This document shows, piece after piece, positions 1 through 8,639 of a stretch of 10,291 nucleotides of DNA (the stretch's first letter is position 1; every line of letters begins with the position of its first letter). The translations under genes were made by a program, and so were the position numbers. Source of the DNA: Bacteroidales bacterium (GTDB lineage Bacteria > Bacteroidota > Bacteroidia > Bacteroidales > Azobacteroidaceae); the NCBI GenBank assembly GCA_020860885.1, contig JAJBTS010000027.1, forward strand, positions 1 through 10,291, written 5' to 3'. The notes under the pieces were generated by a model. It saw nothing but the letters and a program-made list of their open reading frames with translations. It was not told where the DNA came from and did no database searches.

Positions 1-129
1 GCTTTCTTCGTCTTCTTCATTTTCATACATCTCAGTAATTATTTTTATCCAGTCATCCTCGTAGATGTTTATTTGTGCATGTATATTTAAAACAAACATA
101 CATACAGCTAACAAGAAGTATTTTTTCAT
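1..129 (-). CDS. Secreted protein, 5' end only (probable helix-hairpin-helix family)
   Basis: Only the first 43 codons are in the window; the gene runs off the left edge. The start is the ATG at 129, giving MKKYFLLAVCMFVLNIHA followed by QINIYEDD. This is a clear Sec signal peptide with a signal-peptidase I type site after Ala18, leaving Gln19 as the new N-terminus. The mature start is very acidic (EMYENEEDEES). From memory, this resembles the N-termini of large Bacteroidota exported helix-hairpin-helix proteins, which open with a similar W-and-acid-rich segment, but no HhH motif is visible in this fragment, so that name is an inference. It begins 20 nt after the stop of the beta-barrel gene on the same strand and has no separate promoter match in the gap, so the two are probably one operon. 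Confidence 0.6.
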   Translation of the reverse strand, partial: MKKYFLLAVCMFVLNIHAQINIYEDDWIKIITEMYENEEDEES

Positions 130-149
130 AGTAGGATTATAAAAAAAGT

Positions 150-932
150 TTACAAATGAAAGCTTATCCCGATCGAGCTGCTGATTCCTAAAATAGAATG
201 AAAGGAGAATCCTGCATTTAACATCCATTTGTGAAACAGATAGCCTATTCCCAAAGATGGAGTTTTAGGATTGATTTGAAATCCCGAACGAATTATGAAC
301 TGTTCCACAATATAATACTCAAACCCTAAAGAAAGGCTGAGATTTTTCTTTTCAGTATAACCTGCTTCTATGAACAGGGAAACATCGGCGTGCGGTTTAT
401 ATATGCTTCCGAGAGAACAGTTAAAAGGATTTATGGTATTATTACTGAGAATGTTTTCTGCCAGAACAGCTAATTGGATACGATCATTCAGAATATACCA
501 GCATCCAAGATGTGAAGAAAAATAATTTTCCTGATTTTCTTTTAATAACGACGATTCCTTTTGGTAGAGAAAATGAACACCAATACTGAAGGATGGAAAG
601 AGTTTCTTCGAAAATGAAGATTGTAGAGCGGTGATCTTATAATCATCATACCCGAAAGCGGATAATCGGATTCCGTAATCTATTCGCTTATTGGGATGCT
701 TGAAATAAATGGTAGCCGTAGTTAGTTCTTGCATAGTGAAAGGATTAAAAACAGAAAGGCCTGCTTTCATCGTTTTAAAAAAAGACAGTCCGGCCGGATT
801 GTGAGTTTCTTTATTCAAAGCATGTATCTCACCCAGGGAAAGAGATTGGGTATCATGACTACTTAATCGATAGTTAGGATAAAGATCTTGAATAAAAAAA
901 GGAATAAGAATGAGAAAACAGAAAAACTGCAT
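150..932 (-). CDS. Outer-membrane beta-barrel-like protein (FadL/PorV-like fold)
   Basis: 260 residues from the ATG at 932. The N-terminus is strongly hydrophobic (MQFFCFLILIPFFIQ), fitting export, but lacks the usual Lys/Arg start. The segment SLGEIHALNKETHNPAGLSF (about 32-51) carries the NPAGL signature seen near the N-terminus of FadL/OMPP1 and PorV/PorQ-type barrels. The rest is alternating hydrophobic/polar strands rich in Gly, Tyr, Phe and Ser, ending IGISFHL, as expected for an outer-membrane barrel. Function and ligand are unknown. A PorV-like role in secretion is possible by fold, but nothing here shows a type IX partner. The start is uncertain: an MKK start at 955 would be in frame if the A6 run after it had seven A residues (see the entry at 938-955). 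It is the first gene of a probable two-gene operon with the partial gene at 1-129. Confidence 0.7.
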   Translation of the reverse strand: MQFFCFLILIPFFIQDLYPNYRLSSHDTQSLSLGEIHALNKETHNPAGLSFFKTMKAGLSVFNPFTMQELTTATIYFKHPNKRIDYGIRLSAFGYDDYKITALQSSFSKKLFPSFSIGVHFLYQKESSLLKENQENYFSSHLGCWYILNDRIQLAVLAENILSNNTINPFNCSLGSIYKPHADVSLFIEAGYTEKKNLSLSLGFEYYIVEQFIIRSGFQINPKTPSLGIGYLFHKWMLNAGFSFHSILGISSSIGISFHL

Positions 933-937
933 TCTTC

Positions 938-955
938 TTAAGAGAATTTTTTCAT
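938..955 (-). other. Five-codon micro-ORF with an A6 tract, possible slipped start of the barrel gene
   Basis: ATG at 955 is followed by six A, then TTCTCT and TAA, reading MKKFS and stop, 5 nt before the assigned barrel start. With one more A the frame would read MKKILLRRMQFFCFLI and run straight into the barrel protein, supplying the missing basic n-region of its signal peptide. It may be a sequencing or assembly indel, a slippery phase-variable tract, or a short leader peptide. The sequence alone cannot tell these apart. Confidence 0.45.
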
Positions 956-994
956 TAGTTTGGGTTTTGGAATAATTAATATTTATTAAGCTTA

Positions 995-1025
995 CAAAAG
1001 TAGATATTATTCTGAAACGAACAAG
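995..1025 (-). promoter_or_regulatory. Putative promoter of the barrel operon
   Basis: On the minus strand CTTG (1025-1022), 19 nt, then TACTTTTG (1002-995) match the Bacteroidota -33/-7 pattern TTTG...TAnnTTTG with one mismatch in the -33 element. Transcription would start near 990, about 35 nt before the MKK codon at 955. It overlaps the divergent promoter at 1011-1042. Confidence 0.5.
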
Positions 1026-1042
1026 GAAAATGATTATTTTTG
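1011..1042 (+). promoter_or_regulatory. Putative promoter of the DUF4294-like gene
   Basis: TCTG (1011-1014), 20 nt, TATTTTTG (1035-1042). The -7 element is a full TAnnTTTG match; the -33 has one mismatch. Only 4 nt separate the -7 element from the ATG at 1047, so the transcript would start at or within a few bases of the start codon. Confidence 0.5.
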
Positions 1043-1046
1043 TTAT

Positions 1047-1637
1047 ATGAAATGGCTTTGTATTTTATTATTTTCAGTTTTTATTTCAGTGTATGCGCTT
1101 GAAGCACAAACGGATTCGTTCAGAGGTGAGATCCCGAATTTTGCAGTGCTCGACGGTGATACGGTAAATGTAATGGTTTTTCCTGATATTTATATTTATC
1201 CGGATCAACCGCTTTACACAAAGAAGCAGGAAGAGCAATACCGGAAACTTATCCGGGATGTAAAGAAAACATTGCCTTATGCAAAGTTGATTTATGGAAC
1301 TCTCATTGAAACTTATGAATATATTATGACTATGCCGGATGAAAAACAACGGGAGGCACATATTAAAAGAATGGAGAAAGAACTTTTTGAGCAATATAAG
1401 CCGGAACTCAAAAAGTTAACTGTTTCACAAGGTAAGTTATTGATTAAATTGGTAGATCGTGAATGTAATCAAAGTTCATACAATATATTAAAAGCTTTTT
1501 TAGGTTCTTTTCGAGCTGGGTTCTGGAACTTATTCGCAGGCATTATTGGGGTAAGTCTGAAATCGGAATGGGATCCTGACGGAAAAGATGCTGCAGCCGA
1601 AAGGATTGTTCAAATGGTAGAAATGGGTGTGCTTTGA
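1047..1637 (+). CDS. DUF4294-like secreted protein
   Basis: 196 residues, function unknown. Residues 1-20 (MKWLCILLFSVFISVYALEA) form a Sec signal peptide; the likely cut after Ala20 leaves Gln21 at the new N-terminus, the pattern favoured by Bacteroidota exported proteins. The mature part opens with AVLDGDTVNVMVFPDIYIYP (33-52) and continues with a long Lys/Glu-rich helical region (about 60-135), then LIKLVDRECNQSSY and an aromatic/Gly-rich stretch FRAGFWNLFAGIIGV (155-169). This pattern, length and the ending fit my memory of DUF4294, a family largely confined to Bacteroidota; the family assignment is recall, not a search. It is transcribed divergently from the barrel operon and converges on the TrmH gene, with stop codons only 6 nt apart. 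Confidence 0.75.
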   Translation: MKWLCILLFSVFISVYALEAQTDSFRGEIPNFAVLDGDTVNVMVFPDIYIYPDQPLYTKKQEEQYRKLIRDVKKTLPYAKLIYGTLIETYEYIMTMPDEKQREAHIKRMEKELFEQYKPELKKLTVSQGKLLIKLVDRECNQSSYNILKAFLGSFRAGFWNLFAGIIGVSLKSEWDPDGKDAAAERIVQMVEMGVL

Positions 1638-1643
1638 CTTTTG

Positions 1644-2183
1644 CTATTGAATAAATTTATTCCTTAATTGTTTTGAAATTTCCCAAATAAGGATCCCCAA
1701 AGTCACAGATACATTGAGAGAATGTTTGGTACCAAATTGAGGAATTTCGATACACGTATCGCAGTGATCCATTACCTTCTGATCCACTCCTTTTACTTCA
1801 TTTCCTAATATTATGGCAAAAGGAGATTGTTTTATCTCCAGATGATCCAGCAGGATGCTGTTTTCCGCTTGTTCAACGGCAGCAATATGATATCCCTCCT
1901 GTTTTAACTCAGTAACAGCATCTAATGTATTCTCAAAATATTTCCATTTAACCGTATCTTCCGCTCCCAATGCCGTTTTATGTATTTCAACATTCGGAGG
2001 AGTTGCTGTAATCCCACATAAATAAACAGCTTCCACCAAGAAAGCATCCGAAGTACGGAAAACGGAGCCTACGTTATGAAGACTTCTTACGTTATCCAAC
2101 ACTACCACCAGGGGGATCTTTGCGGTTTGTCTGAATTCTTCAGGGTTCAGTCTGTTTAATTCTGTAATTTTTAACTTTCTCAT
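1644..2183 (-). CDS. TrmH/SpoU-family RNA 2'-O-methyltransferase
   Basis: 179 residues, a compact SPOUT-fold methyltransferase of the TrmH class that transfers a methyl group from S-adenosylmethionine to a ribose 2'-OH in tRNA or rRNA. All three class motifs are present: motif 1 NVGSVFRT (37-44) with the catalytic Arg, motif 2 LGNEVKGV (126-133), and motif 3 IPQFGTKHSLNVSVTLGI (147-164), the last two forming the knotted SAM site. There is no N-terminal RNA-binding extension of the L30e type found in RlmB, and the length is close to TrmL or minimal TrmH, so the exact nucleotide target is undecided. Its ATG overlaps the sufE stop (ATGA at 2183-2180), placing it last in the gyrB-led gene run and implying coupled translation. 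Confidence 0.9.
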   Translation of the reverse strand: MRKLKITELNRLNPEEFRQTAKIPLVVVLDNVRSLHNVGSVFRTSDAFLVEAVYLCGITATPPNVEIHKTALGAEDTVKWKYFENTLDAVTELKQEGYHIAAVEQAENSILLDHLEIKQSPFAIILGNEVKGVDQKVMDHCDTCIEIPQFGTKHSLNVSVTLGILIWEISKQLRNKFIQ

Positions 2184-2608
2184 TTCTTTTCTTTGGATTG
2201 AAAAGCCAGTGCATACAGTTTCATTTGTTTAAGCATGGAAACAAGTCCATTGGACCGGGTCGGAGATAAATGTTCTTTTAAACCTATAGCATCAATAAAA
2301 TAAAGGTCTGCACTTAATATTTCTTCAGGAGTGTGTCCTGATAATACTTTAATAAGTAGAGAAACAATACCTTTTACGATTACTGCATCACTATCTCCCT
2401 GGAAAATAATTTTCCCATCGATATAATCCGCTTGTAGCCAAACCCGGCTTTGACATCCCTCTATAAGATTGTTCGAATTTTTATATTCCGGCTCTAATGG
2501 AGGAAGTTCATTGCCCATTTCTATGATAAGAGCATATTTGTCCATCCAGTCATCAAAAGATGAAAATTCTTCGACAATTTCGTTTTGGATTTCGTTTATT
2601 GATTGCAT
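2180..2608 (-). CDS. sufE: SufE cysteine desulfurase activator / sulfur acceptor
   Basis: 142 residues, the normal size of SufE. SufE takes persulfide sulfur from the cysteine desulfurase SufS and passes it to the SufBCD scaffold for Fe-S cluster assembly in the cytoplasm. The acceptor cysteine is Cys52 in LIEGCQSRVWL (48-58), matching the family's conserved GCxSxVW segment. Family hallmarks around it include the FDDWMDKYALIIEMG helix (18-32) and the C-terminal HLSPTRSNGLVSML motif. No other suf gene is nearby, so its partners must lie elsewhere. The start is supported by the junction with the upstream glutaminyl cyclase gene: TAATATG, stop and start separated by one base. The 3' end overlaps the TrmH start by 4 nt. 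Confidence 0.93.
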   Translation of the reverse strand: MQSINEIQNEIVEEFSSFDDWMDKYALIIEMGNELPPLEPEYKNSNNLIEGCQSRVWLQADYIDGKIIFQGDSDAVIVKGIVSLLIKVLSGHTPEEILSADLYFIDAIGLKEHLSPTRSNGLVSMLKQMKLYALAFQSKEKK

Positions 2609-2609
2609 A

Positions 2610-3593
2610 TTATTTTTCGTTGTATATTACGTGCATAACAGTTTTTCCTACAGCCTTCATTGTTTCGGTGCTTACTTCATCCATTGTATCCTGCAATGTA
2701 TGCCAGTAATCTCCAAAACCATGCGAATTATTCGGGTCATGTTGGATAATATCTATACAGGGTATTTTGCGGATCTGATTGATTGGAATATGGTCGTCCT
2801 CGATTCCTCCGCCTCTCTTATCTATGAAATATTCACTATAGCCTAAAGAGTGAGCTGTTTCCCATACTTTTTTTACAATATCATTAGCGTAATACATAGA
2901 AAAATATTCCTTGTAGAAACGAGCCCCTTGCGCACTCACCATATCTAATAAAATTCCATATCTGGCAGTATAAGCCGGTTTATGTGGATTGTTTGACCAG
3001 TATTCGGATCCTAAGCACCATCCTCCACTGTATTGAGGCTCAAATTGCGGAGCTCCCCAGTCTTCAGCATCGAAAAGAATAATGTCAATACCTATCTGAG
3101 GTTGAGTGATTCCTATCTGCCGGGCTATTTCCAATAAAACACCACAAGCTCCGGCTCCGTCGTTGGCTCCATCTATGGGGGTGCGGTGATTTTTAGGATC
3201 AGGATCGTGATCCGCAAACGGACGGGAATCCCAATGGGCGCACAATAATACGCGGTTCTTCATATCGGGATTGTAAGAGGCAATGATATTTTTAGCTTCT
3301 AACGGTTTATTGTCGTAGGTATGTAGTATTGCTTCCTGTTCAATCACCTGTGCGCCGAATCTTCTTAATTCGGATGCAAGATAATTTCCACAGGCTTTAT
3401 GAGCTTCTGTGTTAGGTACTCTCGGACCGAATGAGACTTGTGTTTCAGTATAATGATAGGCACTGTCTGCATTAAATTCCGGAACTTCTACTTTAATTTC
3501 TTCCTGCTCAGGTGTGGAATGGGTCTGAGGTTCTTTATTACAAGAAATCATACTTAATAATATGCCTGCGGTAAATAATAATTTTTGGATCAT
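2610..3593 (-). CDS. Glutaminyl-peptide cyclotransferase-like M28 lipoprotein (type II QC)
   Basis: 327 residues. The N-terminus MIQKLLFTAGILLSMISC is a lipoprotein signal with Cys18 as the lipidated residue, followed by a polar, acidic linker, so it should be anchored in the envelope. The M28/type II QC fold follows: CAHWDSRPF (118-126), DGANDGAG (141-148, metal ligand Asp145), LFDAEDWG (173-180, ligand Glu177), LLDMVSAQGA (215-224), and GDYWHTLQD (294-302, ligand His298). The FDAEDWG and WHTLQD segments match animal-type glutaminyl cyclases and their Porphyromonas-type relatives better than M28 aminopeptidases. Such enzymes convert N-terminal Gln of exported proteins to pyroglutamate with one zinc ion. 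An aminopeptidase annotation is the main alternative. The gene overlaps the upstream fusion gene by 4 nt (ATGA) and is followed after one base by sufE. Confidence 0.85.
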   Translation of the reverse strand: MIQKLLFTAGILLSMISCNKEPQTHSTPEQEEIKVEVPEFNADSAYHYTETQVSFGPRVPNTEAHKACGNYLASELRRFGAQVIEQEAILHTYDNKPLEAKNIIASYNPDMKNRVLLCAHWDSRPFADHDPDPKNHRTPIDGANDGAGACGVLLEIARQIGITQPQIGIDIILFDAEDWGAPQFEPQYSGGWCLGSEYWSNNPHKPAYTARYGILLDMVSAQGARFYKEYFSMYYANDIVKKVWETAHSLGYSEYFIDKRGGGIEDDHIPINQIRKIPCIDIIQHDPNNSHGFGDYWHTLQDTMDEVSTETMKAVGKTVMHVIYNEK

Positions 3594-5338
3594 TGTTTAT
3601 TGTTTTGTACGATATTCATTACACGGAGGAGGTTTCCTCCCCATATTTTAGCTATCTCTTTTTCAGTATATCCTCTTTTGAGAAGTTCAATAGTTATTTT
3701 CGGCATTCCGCTAACGGTTTTCAGATCCGTTAAACTTCCACCGCCATCAAAATCAGAACCAATACCGACATGGTCGATACCTACTGTCTTAACGATATGA
3801 TCGATGTGATCCACAGCATCTTTTATCTGAGCTTTTGAATCGTTTCTTAGGAAATAAGTATACAAACAAACCTGAATAACTCCTCCTTTGGCAGCAATGG
3901 CTTTCATTAAAGGATCAGAAATATTACGGGGATGATTCCTTAAGGCTTTAGCAGAAGAATGAGAAGCTATAACGGGAGTTTGACTAATTTCCAATACATC
4001 AAAAGATGTTTTTTCGGAAGTATGGGAAATATCAACGATTAAACCCAAACGATTCATTTCTCTTATTACTTCTTTTCCGAAATGGCTTAAACCTTTATGG
4101 GTAGAATTGGTTTTAACGGCAGAATCACAAATATCATTGTCGCCATTATGAGATAGTGTGACATAGGTAACGCCCATATCAGCAAATTTCTTAATATTCT
4201 GGATATCTTTTCCTATTCCATATCCGTTTTCTATTCCGATAAAAATAGCTTTCCGGCCCTCTTGTTTTAATTGTTCCAGGTCTTTTGATGTTTTAGCAAT
4301 TCCTGCAATCTGTTTGTTATTTTCTACTTGCCGGATGATTTCGTTTAAGATGGATTCCGTTTTTTCAACTGCCTTCTGAGAAGATGGGTCATCCAGCTTA
4401 CCTTGTTTGATATATGCGACCATAAAAGTAGCATCCAAAAAACCTTCCTGCATCTTAGGAATATCTACCTGTACCTGATAATTTACCGGGGAGTTTTCTC
4501 CGGTTACTCCCAGGTCTGCGGGTTTTACTTTTATAATGCCATTATTTTTTCCAATGTCAACTCCGTATCTGAAATACATAGGTGTATCGCAGTGAGAATC
4601 AATTGTAAAGATCCTTCGGTGAATTTCTTTCGCTTTGCTGTAAAGTTCCGCTTCATGAATGATATGGTTGAAAAGAGGGCGCATCGTATCCTTATCTGTT
4701 AGCGCCATATTTTCAGGATGCCATTGAACCCCCAGGATCGGTTTTCCTTCTGCAGATTCTATGGCTTCGTTTAGTCCGTCTTCGGAGAAAGCACTCTCAA
4801 TGAAGCCGGGAGCGATATTTTTGCATGCCTGATGATGGAAAGAGTTGGTCATTATTTCCGTTGCCTGCATAATTCCATGCAATACGGATCCGGGAAGAAT
4901 GTTTATTTTATGAGTCCCGGTTTCTCTTGGTTCCGCTTGATTATGTAGGACCTCCGATTCAGGAACGATGGAAGGTATATCCTGAATGATACTTCCTCCG
5001 AAAGCAACATTAATTACCTGATGTCCCCTGCATATTCCCATAACAGGAATATTTCTTTCAGCTGCTTTTCTTACTAAGAATATATCGTAATTATCCCGCG
5101 AGAGGTCATGGCTTTCAACAGCCGGATGTAATTCTTCATTGAAAAAAGAAGAATGGATATCTCCACCTCCGGACAGTATAAGTCCGTCAATAGAAGATAA
5201 AATCTCTTCTAAAACTTTCTGATTATTGGTCAAGGGTATTAAAACAGGAGACCCTCCTGCTTTTATAACTGCATTGGTATATGCGTTAGAAATACAGGAG
5301 AGTCCGTCTTTATGATTGACTGAAAAGCCAATAAGCAT
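3590..5338 (-). CDS. C26 gamma-glutamyl hydrolase-M19 dipeptidase fusion protein
   Basis: 582 residues from the ATG at 5338. Residues 1-230 are a class I glutamine-amidotransferase-type hydrolase of the C26/PuuD kind: LSGGGDI (about 55-61), nucleophile Cys103 in GICRGHQ, and His207/Glu209 in QWHPE. Residues about 240-582 are a complete M19 (renal/membrane dipeptidase) metal site: His249 and Asp251 in DSHCDTP, bridging Glu370 in GIENG, His439 in DISHTS, His460 in ASHSSA, and Asp529 in GSDFDG. One polypeptide may therefore split gamma-glutamyl bonds and then dipeptides; the substrate is inferred only. The 5338 start makes TAATATG with the gyrB stop and begins MLIGFSVNHKDG, the usual first strand of the domain. 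An upstream in-frame ATG at 5407 adds a hydrophobic stretch, but that stretch is just another frame of the conserved GyrB C-terminus. No signal peptide is visible from 5338. Confidence 0.88.
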   Translation of the reverse strand: MLIGFSVNHKDGLSCISNAYTNAVIKAGGSPVLIPLTNNQKVLEEILSSIDGLILSGGGDIHSSFFNEELHPAVESHDLSRDNYDIFLVRKAAERNIPVMGICRGHQVINVAFGGSIIQDIPSIVPESEVLHNQAEPRETGTHKINILPGSVLHGIMQATEIMTNSFHHQACKNIAPGFIESAFSEDGLNEAIESAEGKPILGVQWHPENMALTDKDTMRPLFNHIIHEAELYSKAKEIHRRIFTIDSHCDTPMYFRYGVDIGKNNGIIKVKPADLGVTGENSPVNYQVQVDIPKMQEGFLDATFMVAYIKQGKLDDPSSQKAVEKTESILNEIIRQVENNKQIAGIAKTSKDLEQLKQEGRKAIFIGIENGYGIGKDIQNIKKFADMGVTYVTLSHNGDNDICDSAVKTNSTHKGLSHFGKEVIREMNRLGLIVDISHTSEKTSFDVLEISQTPVIASHSSAKALRNHPRNISDPLMKAIAAKGGVIQVCLYTYFLRNDSKAQIKDAVDHIDHIVKTVGIDHVGIGSDFDGGGSLTDLKTVSGMPKITIELLKRGYTEKEIAKIWGGNLLRVMNIVQNNKQ

Positions 5339-5339
5339 A

Positions 5340-7298
<1,959 letters not shown>

Positions 7299-7340
7299 TT
7301 ATATTGTTTTTCTGAGTTGGATTGTTTGAAAATTAATAAG

Positions 7341-7371
7341 CAAAGATACGAAAAAAATGCTATATAACATA
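7341..7371 (-). promoter_or_regulatory. Putative gyrB promoter
   Basis: Minus-strand TATG (7371-7368), 19 nt, TATCTTTG (7348-7341), a full TAnnTTTG -7 element with a one-mismatch -33. The start would lie near 7336, giving a leader of roughly 38 nt before the gyrB ATG. The same TATCTTTG octamer is the -7 element of the tRNA-Glu promoter. Confidence 0.6.
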
Positions 7372-7402
7372 GTTATTTGACATTTTTTAGATATTGTGAA
7401 AA

Positions 7403-7430
7403 CGAAAAATCCGGTATTTCAAAGACCGGC
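7403..7430 (-). terminator. Terminator after rpsT
   Basis: On the minus strand CCGGT (7429-7425) pairs with ACCGG (7415-7411) around a loop that can form two more T-A pairs, followed by ATTTTTCG (7410-7403). It lies about 30 nt past the rpsT stop and ahead of the gyrB promoter, so it would separate the tRNA-Glu-rpsT unit from gyrB. The stem is short but GC-rich. Confidence 0.6.
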
Positions 7431-7459
7431 TTATGTATGATTAAATAAAGAGTCAATTC

Positions 7460-7714
7460 TTAGTTTAATTTATTAACGTGAATTGCTAATTTGGATTTTA
7501 AGTTAGCTGCTTTATTTTTATGGATAACATTTTTCTTTGCCAGCTTATCCAACATAGAACTAACTTTTTTATATAAATCAGAAGCAGTAGCTTTGTCTGT
7601 TGTGTTACGAAGATTTCTTACTGCATTTCTTGCTGTTTTAGCATAATACTTATTGTGTAATCTTCTAGCTTCTGTTTGTCTGATTCTCTTTATAGATGAT
7701 TTGTGATTTGCCAT
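7460..7714 (-). CDS. rpsT: 30S ribosomal protein S20
   Basis: 84 residues, the usual size. S20 binds the 5' domain and helix 44 region of 16S rRNA in early 30S assembly. The start [22 protein letters not shown] matches the family pattern (basic, S-A/S-x-KR-R-Q), with the middle helix RNAVRNLRN (30-38) and [17 protein letters not shown] near the C-terminus, where the family has its conserved K-x-x-I/L-H-K-N-x-A motif. It starts 33 nt downstream of the tRNA-Glu 3' end on the same strand. No promoter matching the window's consensus lies in that gap, so the tRNA and rpsT are likely transcribed together from 7842-7872 and separated by tRNA processing. Confidence 0.96.
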   Translation of the reverse strand: MANHKSSIKRIRQTEARRLHNKYYAKTARNAVRNLRNTTDKATASDLYKKVSSMLDKLAKKNVIHKNKAANLKSKLAIHVNKLN

Positions 7715-7747
7715 CTCGAGTAATTTCTTTATTATCTTGTTTTTATT

Positions 7748-7822
7748 TGGTAGTCCATAGGGGAATCGAACCCCTCTTTCAAGAATGAAAATCTTGCGTC
7801 CTAACCGATAGACGAATGGGCC
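7748..7822 (-). tRNA. tRNA-Glu (UUC anticodon)
   Basis: 75 nt with CCA encoded (forward tgg at 7748-7750). Read on the minus strand: acceptor GGCCCAT / ATGGACT, D stem GTCT/GGAC, anticodon stem CAAGA/TCTTG with loop TTTTCAT (anticodon TTC at 7789-7787), T arm AGGGG-TTCGATT-CCCCT, discriminator A. The acceptor stem has a C3-A70 mismatch and a G1-U72 wobble; all other stems pair fully. It is the first element of a unit with rpsT. Confidence 0.95.
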
Positions 7823-7841
7823 TCGGTTCGTTTAGCGAGTG

Positions 7842-7872
7842 CAAAGATATATCTAATTTTTAAATCTCCAAA
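7842..7872 (-). promoter_or_regulatory. Promoter of the tRNA-Glu-rpsT unit
   Basis: Minus-strand TTTG (7872-7869), 19 nt, TATCTTTG (7849-7842): a perfect match to both elements of the Bacteroidota consensus. The start would be near 7836, about 14 nt before the tRNA. It lies back to back with the recO promoter, only a few bases from its -33 element. Confidence 0.75.
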
Positions 7873-7875
7873 ATT

Positions 7876-7908
7876 TATGAAGTATTTTTTCAAAAAAAAT
7901 TAACTTTG
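7876..7908 (+). promoter_or_regulatory. Putative recO promoter
   Basis: TATG (7876-7879), 21 nt, TAACTTTG (7901-7908). The -7 element is a full TAnnTTTG match and the -33 has one mismatch. The recO ATG is only 5 nt beyond the -7 element, so the mRNA would have almost no 5' leader. Confidence 0.55.
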
Positions 7909-7913
7909 TACAG

Positions 7914-8639
7914 ATGTTGTATAAAACAAGAGCCATAGTGTTGTATAGCCTGGATTACAGCGATGCCTATTCCATTATTCATACGTATACGGAAGAGTTT
8001 GGTCCTGTGTCTTATTTAACTGCAAGAGCAAAAGGGAAAAAGACTAGAATACCGAAGTCTGTGTTTTACCCCTTATCTGTTCTTGAGCTGGAAGTAGACC
8101 ATCAAAATCTCAGGGAGATTCATCGGCTGAAAGAGGCAAAGGTACATATTCCTTTTCTTTCTCTGTTGAATAATCCGGTGAAAAGTATTATAAGTATTTT
8201 TCTGGCTGAATTTATAGGTAAAGTGATTAGAGAATCCAATCCGAATAAATTATTATTCGATTATATCTTACAATCTTTACAGGTATTCAATCTTTTAGAG
8301 AAAGATTATGCGAATTTTCATCTGGTATTTATTATGCGGATCAGCCAGTTCCTGGGTTTTTCACCCGATTCGACCGGATATGAGAAAGGAATGTTTTTTG
8401 ATATGCAAAATGGAATATTTGTTGGCAGGAAGCCACAACATGTTCATTTTCTGGATGCGGAAGAGAGTAATGCCTTTTTTAATATTTTACGTATGAATTA
8501 CAATAATATGGCTGCTTTCAAATTAAGCCGGCATGAGAGAAAAGATATTATTTACCGCATTTTAGAATATTACCGTTTGCACCTGACTAATTTTCCGGAT
8601 ATCAAATCGCTTGAAATCCTTCATGAAGTTTTTGGCTAA
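7914..8639 (+). CDS. recO: DNA repair protein RecO
   Basis: 241 residues, close to the family norm. RecO works with RecR (and RecF) to displace SSB from single-stranded DNA and load RecA in recombinational repair and gap repair. The N-terminal OB fold is recognisable in MLYKTRAIVLYSLDYSDAYS, then IIHTYTEEFGPVSYLTARAKG (about 21-41), including the K/R-G-x-K/R basic turn. The remainder is the helical C-terminal domain (LAEFIGKVIRES, FLGFSPD). There is not one cysteine in the protein, so the zinc finger found in Deinococcus and many other RecO proteins is absent; this is common in Bacteroidota as I recall them. It is a single-gene unit, divergent from tRNA-Glu-rpsT, with the tRNA-Arg promoter overlapping its last codons. 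Confidence 0.92.
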   Translation: MLYKTRAIVLYSLDYSDAYSIIHTYTEEFGPVSYLTARAKGKKTRIPKSVFYPLSVLELEVDHQNLREIHRLKEAKVHIPFLSLLNNPVKSIISIFLAEFIGKVIRESNPNKLLFDYILQSLQVFNLLEKDYANFHLVFIMRISQFLGFSPDSTGYEKGMFFDMQNGIFVGRKPQHVHFLDAEESNAFFNILRMNYNNMAAFKLSRHERKDIIYRILEYYRLHLTNFPDIKSLEILHEVFG

